Positions 6,990 to 13,220 of a stretch of 21,739 bases of DNA are shown piece by piece (position 1 is the first letter of the stretch; each line of letters begins with the position of its first letter). The notes under the pieces were generated by a model. That model was not told where the DNA came from and searched no databases. It worked only from the letters and a program-made list of their open reading frames with translations. Source of the stretch: Flavobacteriaceae bacterium (lineage in GTDB: Bacteria; Bacteroidota; Bacteroidia; Flavobacteriales; Weeksellaceae). Location: the NCBI GenBank assembly GCA_031273305.1, contig JAISSC010000220.1:1-21739 (forward strand), read 5' to 3'. The position numbers and the translations under genes are program-made.

Positions 6990-7445
6990 TTAAATGAAAG
7001 CGTTAATATCTAATTTTTTTGGTTGCTGAGCGGTTTGTTCATGCTCTGTGCCTTCATACAGGTATAAGTTCTTAAACACCTTTCTTCCTAATTTATTTTT
7101 CGGAAGCATACCTTTCACCGCATATTCCAATAACCTTTTAGGGTCTTTTGTTCTAACATCGGCAACACTTGCAAATTTCTGTCCTCCGGGGTATCCGGTA
7201 TGTCTTACATATTCTTTCTGATTGGTCTTATCTCCGGATAAAACTACTTTTCCGGCATTGATAACTACTATATTATCACCACAATCTGCATGGGGTGTAA
7301 AATTTGTTTTATGTTTCCCGCGCAAGATCTTAGCTACTTTGGAAGCTAATCGACCCAACTGTTGTCCTTCTGCATCTATAAGCAACCACGCTTTATTTGC
7401 AGTCTCTTTGTTCGCTGATATGGTTTTGTAACTTAGTGTATTCAC
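6990..7445 (-). CDS. rplM: 50S ribosomal protein L13
   Basis: Early-assembling large-subunit protein. Recognisable segments are AWLLIDAEGQQLGRLAS (residues 19-35), KHKTNFTPHADCGDNIVVIN and GMLPKNKLGR. 151 aa is normal for Bacteroidota. The start codon is GTG at 7443-7445; there is no nearby ATG, and the residues after it match the usual NTLSYKT start of the family. It is the first gene of the rplM-rpsI-rpsB-tsf operon and is preceded by the best promoter in the window. Confidence 0.96.
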   Translation of the reverse strand: MNTLSYKTISANKETANKAWLLIDAEGQQLGRLASKVAKILRGKHKTNFTPHADCGDNIVVINAGKVVLSGDKTNQKEYVRHTGYPGGQKFASVADVRTKDPKRLLEYAVKGMLPKNKLGRKVFKNLYLYEGTEHEQTAQQPKKLDINAFI

Positions 7446-7493
7446 TTTTATTCTTTTACCTTATATTTAAAATAATTGTCCTAAACAAGGTTG

Positions 7494-7524
7494 CAAATTT
7501 ATAAAACATTTTTGACTTACCAAA
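7494..7524 (-). promoter_or_regulatory. Promoter of the rplM operon
   Basis: On the minus strand, TTTG (7521-7524) is followed after 19 nt by TAAATTTG (7494-7501). This matches the Bacteroidota consensus for the primary sigma factor in both boxes and in spacing. The implied 5' leader is about 40 nt. Confidence 0.85.
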
Positions 7525-7554
7525 TATCTTACCGTTTTTTTATTATTCCGCAGA

Positions 7555-7880
7555 TTCAACCTAATGAAAACAACATTTGGGTAGGGACGTACCAACGTGT
7601 GCGTCCTCTATTATTGTGAGGTAAAGACGTCCCAATTTGGGCGTCTCCATCAGGTGAAAAGTATAACATCATAATGTCCGGTGTGCCGTTACCTTGTATT
7701 AGGTACGCAACAATAATAAACGCATAGAGACGCCCAAATTGGGACGTCTCTACATCGTCGTGCCTCCTCCAGCAACTAGATGTAATATACTGCATATCAG
7801 TTTGTTGTACGCCTAACGGCGTGCTGTTATAGGTGGATGGATTGTTCATTCTACCGAGCTAACATCCCGAATGGGATGCC
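7555..7880. repeat. Cluster of palindromic dispersed repeats
   Basis: This gene-free stretch contains: a GTAGGGACG/CGTCCTCTA imperfect palindrome (about 7581-7611); GTAAAGACG/CGTCTCCAT around CCCAATTTGGG (7621-7650); its inverted near-copy (7724-7753, two differences by eye); an MNNP-type element on the minus strand with hairpin ACGCC/GGCGT around TAAC (7809-7822); and CATCCC/GGGATG around GAAT (7863-7878). A 97-codon minus-strand ORF (7556-7849) runs through all of this and is an artefact of the repeats. Confidence 0.8.
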
Positions 7881-7931
7881 CTTAATTACGCCTACACAGC
7901 CTGTCCTTTTTCATGTAGTTCATATATTCCT

Positions 7932-7939
7932 TACCTTTG
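7932..7939 (+). promoter_or_regulatory. Promoter -7 box for the aminotransferase
   Basis: TACCTTTG is a full TAnnTTTG match, ending 26 nt before the ATG at 7966. A T-rich run at 7907-7910 is the only candidate for a -33 region. Confidence 0.6.
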
Positions 7940-7965
7940 TTTAGAAAAATTCAATAAGATTTAGA

Positions 7966-9162
7966 ATGGGAAAGTTACAAAAAGATTTTTTTGAATATCA
8001 GGCAAAGACCACCTTTCATGCCTCAGGTTTTGAAGTCGAGAAAGCTGCAGGAAATTACATTTACGGGAAAGATGGAAAAGCGTATTTGGATTTTGTAGCA
8101 GGAGTATCCGCCAATACCTTAGGACATTCACATCCTAAGATAGTGCAGGCGATCAAAGAACAGGTAGAAAAATACCTTCATGTGATGGTGTATGGAGAAT
8201 ACGCAATGGAAAAACCCGTACAGATATGTAAAATGCTGGCGGAAAATGTTCCCGCTCCTTTGCATACCACCTATTTGGTAAATTCAGGAACAGAAGCCAT
8301 TGAAGCCTCCATGAAACTGGCAAAAAGATATACAGGAAGGCAAGAGATCATTGCTTTCATAGATGCCTATCATGGAAACACACAGGGTTCATTGAGTTTG
8401 GCAGGAAGAGAAACCAATAAAAAACCCTTTGAACCTCTATTACCTCAAATCAGGTTTATCGAATTTAATAAAGAAGAAGATTTACCTGAAATAACCGAAA
8501 AAACCGCTTGCGTAGTAGTAGAGACCATTCAGGGAGCAGCCGGGTTTATTACGCCCAAAGACGATTACCTGAAAAAATTAAAAAACAGATGTGAAGAAGT
8601 AGGGGCGTTGTTAGTATTAGATGAGATACAGCCCGGATTTGGAAGAACCGGGAAATTATTTGCCTTTCAATGGTATGGAGTAGTTCCCGATATATTGGCA
8701 ATGGGAAAAGGAATGGCAGGAGGAGTTCCTATAGGAGCGTTTATGGCTTCCGCAGAAATGATGGATTCTCTGGCAGAACATCCAAAATTAGGACATGTAA
8801 CGACCTTCGGAGGAAATCCTGTTCCGGCGGCTGCCGCTTGTGCAGTGATGGAAGAATTGCTGACTACTGACCTGATGGAGCAGGTTCATGAAAAAGAAAG
8901 AATATACAGGGAAAAATTAAAGCATCCGGAGGTTATTTCCATCAACGGAAGAGGATTGATGCTGGCGGTTCAGTTGAGGTCTCCGGAATTTAGCTTAAAA
9001 GTAGCCGAACGATGCATGAAAAAAGGGTTGATTGTTTTCTGGCAGATGTATAGGAACGAATATCTAAGAATTTCACCGCCCTTGACCATAACGCATGAAG
9101 AAATTCGTAAAGGTTGTGATATTATCCTGGAATCCATAGATGAGACAGGTAAAGAGCTATAA
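7966..9162 (+). CDS. Class III PLP-dependent aminotransferase
   Basis: A fold-type I aminotransferase of the acetylornithine/ornithine/GABA family; cytoplasmic. NSGTEA (106-111) binds the cofactor phosphate. D219 in LDEIQPGFGRTG is the Asp that contacts the pyridine nitrogen, and K248 in AMGKGMAGG is the Schiff-base lysine. TTFGGNP (279-285) is the other phosphate-binding segment. At 398 aa it is full length. The amino donor and acceptor cannot be told from the sequence. No arginine, lysine or GABA pathway genes adjoin it, so I give no gene symbol; acetylornithine or another omega-amino acid aminotransferase are the main options. It has its own promoter and no Shine-Dalgarno. Confidence 0.88.
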   Translation: MGKLQKDFFEYQAKTTFHASGFEVEKAAGNYIYGKDGKAYLDFVAGVSANTLGHSHPKIVQAIKEQVEKYLHVMVYGEYAMEKPVQICKMLAENVPAPLHTTYLVNSGTEAIEASMKLAKRYTGRQEIIAFIDAYHGNTQGSLSLAGRETNKKPFEPLLPQIRFIEFNKEEDLPEITEKTACVVVETIQGAAGFITPKDDYLKKLKNRCEEVGALLVLDEIQPGFGRTGKLFAFQWYGVVPDILAMGKGMAGGVPIGAFMASAEMMDSLAEHPKLGHVTTFGGNPVPAAAACAVMEELLTTDLMEQVHEKERIYREKLKHPEVISINGRGLMLAVQLRSPEFSLKVAERCMKKGLIVFWQMYRNEYLRISPPLTITHEEIRKGCDIILESIDETGKEL

Positions 9163-9185
9163 AAAACGAAGAATACCCGTAATGA

Positions 9186-9216
9186 AAAAAGCCTTTTTTA
9201 TCTTTAAAAAAGGTGA
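9186..9216. terminator. Possible terminator after the aminotransferase gene
   Basis: CCTTTTTTA (9192-9200) and TAAAAAAGG (9205-9213) form a perfect 9-bp stem with a TCTT loop. On the plus strand it is followed by TGATTTA and not a real T-run; on the minus strand it is followed by TTTTTT. Position suggests it ends the plus-strand aminotransferase transcript, but the shape is better for the minus strand, where no gene needs it. Confidence 0.45.
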
Positions 9217-9311
9217 TTTAATCTCGTGTTTATGGGGAAATTAAAGAATCAATAATTTATAATAGGATAATCATGCGAAAAAATCATAATTCATATTTAA
9301 GATATTAGTTT

Positions 9312-9319
9312 TATCTTTA
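9312..9319 (+). promoter_or_regulatory. Promoter -7 box for deoD
   Basis: TATCTTTA matches TAnnTTTG in seven of eight positions and lies 30 nt before the ATG at 9350. No TTG -33 box is evident. Confidence 0.45.
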
Positions 9320-9349
9320 CTTTCTCTTAATAACAAAAAATTATAAAAT

Positions 9350-10063
9350 ATGGCAACCGCACACATTCAAGCAGAATTTGGTGAAATCGCAAAAACAGTA
9401 TTAATGCCCGGAGACCCGCTTAGAGCAAGGCATTTAGTCGAAAATTATTTAGAAAACCCCGTGCAGTTTAACTCCGTACGAAATATGTTTGGGTACACAG
9501 GAACCTATAAAGGAACGAAAATATCCATTATGGGGTCAGGAATGGGAATGCCGAGCATCGGAATTTATTCTTATGAATTATATTCTCAATATGGAGTAGA
9601 GAACATTATCCGTATTGGTTCCGCAGGTTCCTATGTAAAAGAAGTAAAAGTATACGATGTAGTATTGGCAGACAGTGCATATAGTCAGTCTTCCTATGCC
9701 AGAATACAGTCAGGGTATGATAAAGATAAAACCTATCCGTCCGAAAAGCTGAATGCCGAAATAATTAAAAAAGCACAAGAATTACAACTACCGGTAAATC
9801 AGTCCTGTGTGCATTCCAGCGATGTGTTTTATGTGGAGGGAGGAACAGATTATAAACGATTAGCAGAAGAACACGGATGTACTTGCGTAGAAATGGAAAG
9901 TTTTGCCCTTTTCCATAATGCAAAAGTATTAGGAAAAAATGCAGCCTGTTTGTTAACCATTTCCGATTCGTTTATTACTAAAGAAGAAATATCTGCGGAA
10001 GCACGCCAGACATCTTTTGATAAAATGATGAAATTAGCACTGGAAACAGCCGCCGGGATATAA
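9350..10063 (+). CDS. deoD: Purine nucleoside phosphorylase, DeoD type
   Basis: Hexameric-type enzyme that phosphorolyses purine (deoxy)ribonucleosides to base plus (deoxy)ribose-1-phosphate for salvage. All landmarks of the E. coli enzyme are present, shifted by one to two residues: H5, the phosphate-binding G21 and R25 in MPGDPLRAR, R44, R88 and S91 in RIGSAGS, the ribose-binding E181-M182-E183, the base-contacting D206, and R219. 237 aa is normal length. It appears monocistronic. Just beyond its stop begins the first attC-like repeat, so the accessory array is inserted directly behind this housekeeping gene. Confidence 0.95.
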   Translation: MATAHIQAEFGEIAKTVLMPGDPLRARHLVENYLENPVQFNSVRNMFGYTGTYKGTKISIMGSGMGMPSIGIYSYELYSQYGVENIIRIGSAGSYVKEVKVYDVVLADSAYSQSSYARIQSGYDKDKTYPSEKLNAEIIKKAQELQLPVNQSCVHSSDVFYVEGGTDYKRLAEEHGCTCVEMESFALFHNAKVLGKNAACLLTISDSFITKEEISAEARQTSFDKMMKLALETAAGI

Positions 10064-10090
10064 TCATCGGTTTTACAACTCAATAATAAA

Positions 10091-10230
10091 TTTTAGCCAA
10101 GTTTCGCATGGCATCCGACTTATATGCAGCGTTTAGTCAGTCGGGATTTGCGGAGCAAATCCCGACTGACTCCCAATGTGCCCGCCTTACGGCGGCGAGG
10201 TATAAACAGTCCTGTTATGTTATACGCAGT
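10091..10230. repeat. attC-like repeat, copy 1 (array end)
   Basis: Shares TTTTAGCCAA, TTGCGGAGCAA, ATGTGCC, CCTTACGGCGGCGA, TAAACAG and CCTGTTATG with copies 2-4. The inner part is a perfect hairpin with 17-bp arms, 10135-10151 and 10155-10171, around GGA. The right boundary GTTATGT (10214-10220) resembles the R' box GTTRRRY at most positions. The left boundary, expected as RYYYAAC, is degenerate (near 10106-10119). It lies behind the 3' end of the GNAT gene. Confidence 0.7.
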
Positions 10231-10251
10231 ACATCCGCACACCATTATTTT

Positions 10252-10662
10252 TTATTCTGCTTCTCTTCTCATAAATACTTCAGGAATTCTTTTAAATCTA
10301 TATTTTTCATACAATGTATGTGCATCCCTTGTTGCCAATATACCTCTTAGCTCATTTAATTCTTCCATGGTTGTTATTATTTCAATTAATTTTTTCCCCA
10401 AACCTTTTTTTTGATGATTCTCGTCAATTATCACATCACACAACCAATACATTGTGGCATTATCTGTTACAATTCTGGAAAACCCCACCATTTGCTCTTT
10501 ATTATATATACCAATACATATTGAATTTTCAATTGATTTTATTATTTTTTCTTTACTGCGATTATTTGCCCAATAACTTTTACCCAATAATTCACATACT
10601 TTATCTATTGAGATTAATTTTTTATCATCACTGAATTTATATTCATTGAAATTTATATCCAT
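10252..10662 (-). CDS. GNAT-family N-acetyltransferase
   Basis: Predicted acetyl-CoA-dependent acyltransferase of unknown substrate. The acetyl-CoA pyrophosphate loop of motif A is QKKGLG (84-89) within a beta-strand/helix context starting VIIDENH. LYEKYRFKR (117-125) corresponds to motif B, where the usual Gly-Phe is Arg-Phe. 136 aa is a compact single-domain GNAT. The ATG at 10660-10662 is preceded by AAGGAGGA on the minus strand, with AGGAGG 6 nt from the start. That is a near-ideal Shine-Dalgarno and unlike the housekeeping genes here. The gene is AT-rich and lies between attC-like repeats 1 and 2 as a one-gene cassette. GNATs are among the commonest integron cassette genes. Confidence 0.85.
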   Translation of the reverse strand: MDINFNEYKFSDDKKLISIDKVCELLGKSYWANNRSKEKIIKSIENSICIGIYNKEQMVGFSRIVTDNATMYWLCDVIIDENHQKKGLGKKLIEIITTMEELNELRGILATRDAHTLYEKYRFKRIPEVFMRREAE

Positions 10663-10668
10663 TAAAAT

Positions 10669-10674
10669 CCTCCT
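10669..10674 (-). promoter_or_regulatory. Strong Shine-Dalgarno of the GNAT gene
   Basis: AGGAGG on the minus strand, 6 nt before the ATG. This is exceptional in this window, where housekeeping genes have none, and points to origin in a lineage that uses Shine-Dalgarno initiation. Confidence 0.85.
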
Positions 10675-10720
10675 TATGTTTGATTATTAATATTTTATCA
10701 GTAAATTTTAGCCAAATTTT

Positions 10721-10826
10721 GCCTAACACATTTCGGCTGTAACTGACTGATGTTAGTTTGTAGGGTTTTGCGAAGCAAAAAATGTGCCTACCTTACGGCG
10801 GCGAATCGTAAACAGCCCCGTTGGAT
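10721..10826. repeat. attC-like repeat, copy 2
   Basis: Starts with GCCTAAC (fits RYYYAAC) and ends with GTTGGAT (fits GTTRRRY), 106 nt apart. Inside are TTTGC/GCAAA around GAA and TTACG/CGTAA. The 39 bases 10767-10805 are identical to 12049-12087 in copy 3. Homology extends left to TTTTAGCCAA (about 10707). It separates the GNAT gene from the next cassette. Confidence 0.75.
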
Positions 10827-10854
10827 ACCGTTTGCCTACACTCCATTATTTTAA

Positions 10855-11448
10855 TTAATACCCCATTATTAATCTATTTGATTCTACATTTCTATTATTT
10901 GGTATTAATAATGATACATCATATTTATTTTTTACATATATTAATTTTTCTTCTGGTAAATATTGTTTTATTCGTTCAATACATTCTTTTTCATTTGTAC
11001 CTTTCCCAAAATATATTCCTTCAAATTCTATTTTTGTTTCAATTTCTAGTGGTAATCTTCTTGAATATTCTTCATCAAAATTTACATCACATAATGCATT
11101 GATATTTATAAACATTTCACCATTTATCTCTTTGAATTTTATTTTACAATTATATATAAATTCATGCTCAAATACATATAAAAGAGCACTTGGAGGAGCA
11201 GTTTCATCTTCGGGATAATTTTCCCATTCAATTATTTTATTAGAAATATTATTCCATTTTTTTATTTCATTTACATTTATTTTTAGTAAAACATCTGAAT
11301 GTACTGTCGGTTCATATTCAAGAAAAACATCTTTTTTTGATTTTCCTGTAATATGTAAACCAAATATCAATTTATTTTCCTGATTGCTGATAAATGCGTC
11401 TAAATATGAATGAACGATTTCAAAATTTACGTCTTTTATTTTAAACAT
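10855..11448 (-). CDS. Hypothetical cassette protein (197 aa)
   Basis: Not recognised. It is a soluble-looking protein without signal peptide or membrane segment, rich in Asn, Ile, Lys and Glu. The middle holds an acidic stretch with EWENYPEDETAPPSALLYVF (about 94-113). The start is ATG, with AAGGAG on the minus strand (11459-11464) 10 nt upstream, so it has a Shine-Dalgarno. It starts 37 bases downstream of the next minus-strand gene (11486-11896) with no repeat between them, so the two form a two-gene cassette between attC-like repeats 2 and 3. A paired immunity or toxin-antitoxin function would be a guess. Confidence 0.7.
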   Translation of the reverse strand: MFKIKDVNFEIVHSYLDAFISNQENKLIFGLHITGKSKKDVFLEYEPTVHSDVLLKINVNEIKKWNNISNKIIEWENYPEDETAPPSALLYVFEHEFIYNCKIKFKEINGEMFININALCDVNFDEEYSRRLPLEIETKIEFEGIYFGKGTNEKECIERIKQYLPEEKLIYVKNKYDVSLLIPNNRNVESNRLIMGY

Positions 11449-11485
11449 TTTATTTTCTCTCCTTTTATGTATTTTATCAAAAAAT

Positions 11486-11896
11486 TTACTTTTTCTTTTT
11501 TAATACAGTGTCTTTATATTTCCTCCATTGTGTAAATCCTTTGGTTGGTTTATTTTCAAAATTAATAATTTCACCTTCCGTTGTATCAAATGCTTGTACA
11601 TTAAATTTTTTACACAACAATTCAATGACTTTTAACGCTTCGTCTCCACCCCTAACGTGTAACATAATATGACTTATTGGATCATCATCATCCCCTGTAT
11701 TAAATTCAATAGAAAATGTTTCTTCTTTTAATGTTATCCAATTTTTATCAGCATCATTTATTTTGGGAAATAATATTTTTATTTCCGTTGCGAAAAAATT
11801 ATGGGTAAATAATTCTTCCGGTTCCCATTTATCCGGTAAATCGTTAAAACCTTTAAAATCTTCGGGAAACCTCATTATCAATACATCCCAGCTCAT
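11486..11896 (-). CDS. Conserved hypothetical cassette protein, MSWDV type
   Basis: 136 aa, cytoplasmic. The opening MSWDVLI, the mid-protein IMLHVRGGDEALKVIELLCK (about 77-96) and the following FNVQAFDTTEGEII look like a small conserved family of unknown function. I recall similar unannotated proteins, but cannot name a domain. The ATG at 11894-11896 has AGGAGA (11902-11907) 5 nt upstream on the minus strand, a clear Shine-Dalgarno. It is first in the two-gene unit and reads into the 197-aa gene. AT-rich. Because many such small proteins travel with polymorphic toxins, an immunity role is possible but unsupported. Confidence 0.75.
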   Translation of the reverse strand: MSWDVLIMRFPEDFKGFNDLPDKWEPEELFTHNFFATEIKILFPKINDADKNWITLKEETFSIEFNTGDDDDPISHIMLHVRGGDEALKVIELLCKKFNVQAFDTTEGEIINFENKPTKGFTQWRKYKDTVLKKKK

Positions 11897-12006
11897 AATC
11901 TTCTCCTTATATTTGTTGTTTTTTAATTATATTTAATAATACATTTTTTCTATTCTTATTGTCAGTATTATTTTCAAAAACTTCCAACCAATTTTAGCCA
12001 AATTTC

Positions 12007-12108
12007 ACCTAACACATTCCAGTTGTAACTGATGTTAGTCTGTCGGACTTTGCGAAGCAAAAAATGTGCCTACCTTACGGCGGCGAAGCGTAAACAGACC
12101 TGTTATGC
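12007..12108. repeat. attC-like repeat, copy 3
   Basis: Bounded by ACCTAAC (fits RYYYAAC) and GTTATGC (one deviation from GTTRRRY), 102 nt apart. GTCTG (about 12038-12042) can pair with CAGAC (12095-12099), an inner stem next to the boundary boxes. It contains TTTGC/GCAAA and TTACG...CGTAA-type elements as in copy 2. It lies between the two-gene cassette and the 300-aa gene. Confidence 0.75.
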
Positions 12109-12125
12109 GCAGTTCGACTTTATCA

Positions 12126-13028
12126 TTATTCATCAATCCATTTTTGAATGATTTTTTTATTTATACCTTTTGTGGCATATGATAACGCAAATTTTCTTAC
12201 AAATTTTATACCATATCTTTCTTCCATTTCCAAAATAAATTCTTTTAGGTGCTGTAAATCGGTATCAAAAGAATATTCTTTATTGTGGTCAATAAAATAT
12301 GCGCGATGTAAATCAGTATTGCTCACAATATCCTTATCCCTAAAAATTCCCTTAATCGTTTGTGTGTCATTGGAGAAATGTATGCGGTATGTATCGTTCA
12401 TGGTAATGGGCGAAAATGCTTCAACATCAATGGAAAATCTTTTTTCTTTTTCTTCCGGTTCAATAACGTGAGCTTTCCCGTTGTCTGTAACTATTTTTCC
12501 GATAACGAATGCTTTTCCGTCAGTTGTAATCATAAATCTGATAAACCACTCATATACTTCAGGCAGGGGCAGACCGATGCTTTGCGCCCATACATAGGAC
12601 GATAAGGATCCTCTTATACTATCATAATATGCGGTTATTTTTTTATGGATACCATGCATCCGCTTGTTAGCAGGGAACAATCCGCAAAGTCTGTATAATT
12701 CACTAATACCAATCGGTTTTACATTGATAAAATAATCAGCGGCAGATTCCAAATAATCATAGGCAGCATCATTATTTGAAAGTGCCAGCACAACCCAAAG
12801 CCCTCCAATCGGTCGCACTTCGTAGGGCACCGCTATATCATATGACTGTAATCTATTGAGAATATACGAAACTATATGTTCATCAGCGGCGAATTCTTTA
12901 AGTTTTTCTATATTTTTTGCCTTAAACGGAGTATAGAGGGAGTCTAATTTCCTGAGGAATTTACCCATCAACTTCTGTGACTCTTTAGGTAATTCGTTAA
13001 TATCGAAAGTTTTTATTATATCATGCAT
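12126..13028 (-). CDS. Hypothetical cassette protein (300 aa)
   Basis: Not recognised. It has no signal peptide and no obvious membrane segment. The first 170 residues look mostly helical, perhaps a repeat-like alpha domain. The second half (about 175-270) looks beta-rich, with VIGKIVTDNGKAHVIEPEEKE and alternating charged and aromatic residues. The ATG at 13026-13028 has no Shine-Dalgarno, in contrast to the other three cassette genes, and base composition is closer to the host's. It occupies its own cassette between attC-like repeats 3 and 4. Confidence 0.7.
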   Translation of the reverse strand: MHDIIKTFDINELPKESQKLMGKFLRKLDSLYTPFKAKNIEKLKEFAADEHIVSYILNRLQSYDIAVPYEVRPIGGLWVVLALSNNDAAYDYLESAADYFINVKPIGISELYRLCGLFPANKRMHGIHKKITAYYDSIRGSLSSYVWAQSIGLPLPEVYEWFIRFMITTDGKAFVIGKIVTDNGKAHVIEPEEKEKRFSIDVEAFSPITMNDTYRIHFSNDTQTIKGIFRDKDIVSNTDLHRAYFIDHNKEYSFDTDLQHLKEFILEMEERYGIKFVRKFALSYATKGINKKIIQKWIDE

Positions 13029-13063
13029 AATTTATTGTAATACTATTTTAATATATTTATTGC

Positions 13064-13165
13064 ACATAACGTTAAGGCTGTAACTAATGTCTGGTCAGTC
13101 GGGCTTTGCGAAGCAAAAAATATGCCCGCCTACGGGGCAGCGAATCGTAAATAGACCTGTTAGGT
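13064..13165. repeat. attC-like repeat, copy 4 (array end)
   Basis: Bounded by ACATAAC (one deviation from RYYYAAC) and GTTAGGT (fits GTTRRRY), 102 nt apart; the boxes pair at six of seven positions. It shares TTTGCGAAGCAAAAAAT, CGAATCGTAAA and AGACCTGTTA with copies 2 and 3. It lies between the 5' end of the 300-aa gene and the 3' end of the M28 peptidase, and marks the other edge of the array. Confidence 0.72.
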
Positions 13166-13220
13166 AAAGTTGCCCCACTGTACCATCATTATCGTTATTA
13201 TTATTTATCCAATATTGTTT

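Noticed and set aside
7556..7849. 97-codon minus-strand ORF in the repeat cluster
   Set aside because: It runs through several palindromic repeats, has no family resemblance, and its start coincides with a dispersed MNNP-type repeat. It is an artefact of repeat sequence.
10108..10414. Two overlapping plus-strand ORFs after deoD
   Set aside because: They start in the attC-like repeat and read antisense through the 3' part of the GNAT gene, whose motifs are clear on the minus strand.
10091..13165. CRISPR array
   Set aside because: The repeats are about 100-140 bp, imperfect, and spaced 500-1300 bp apart by genes; no short regular spacers.
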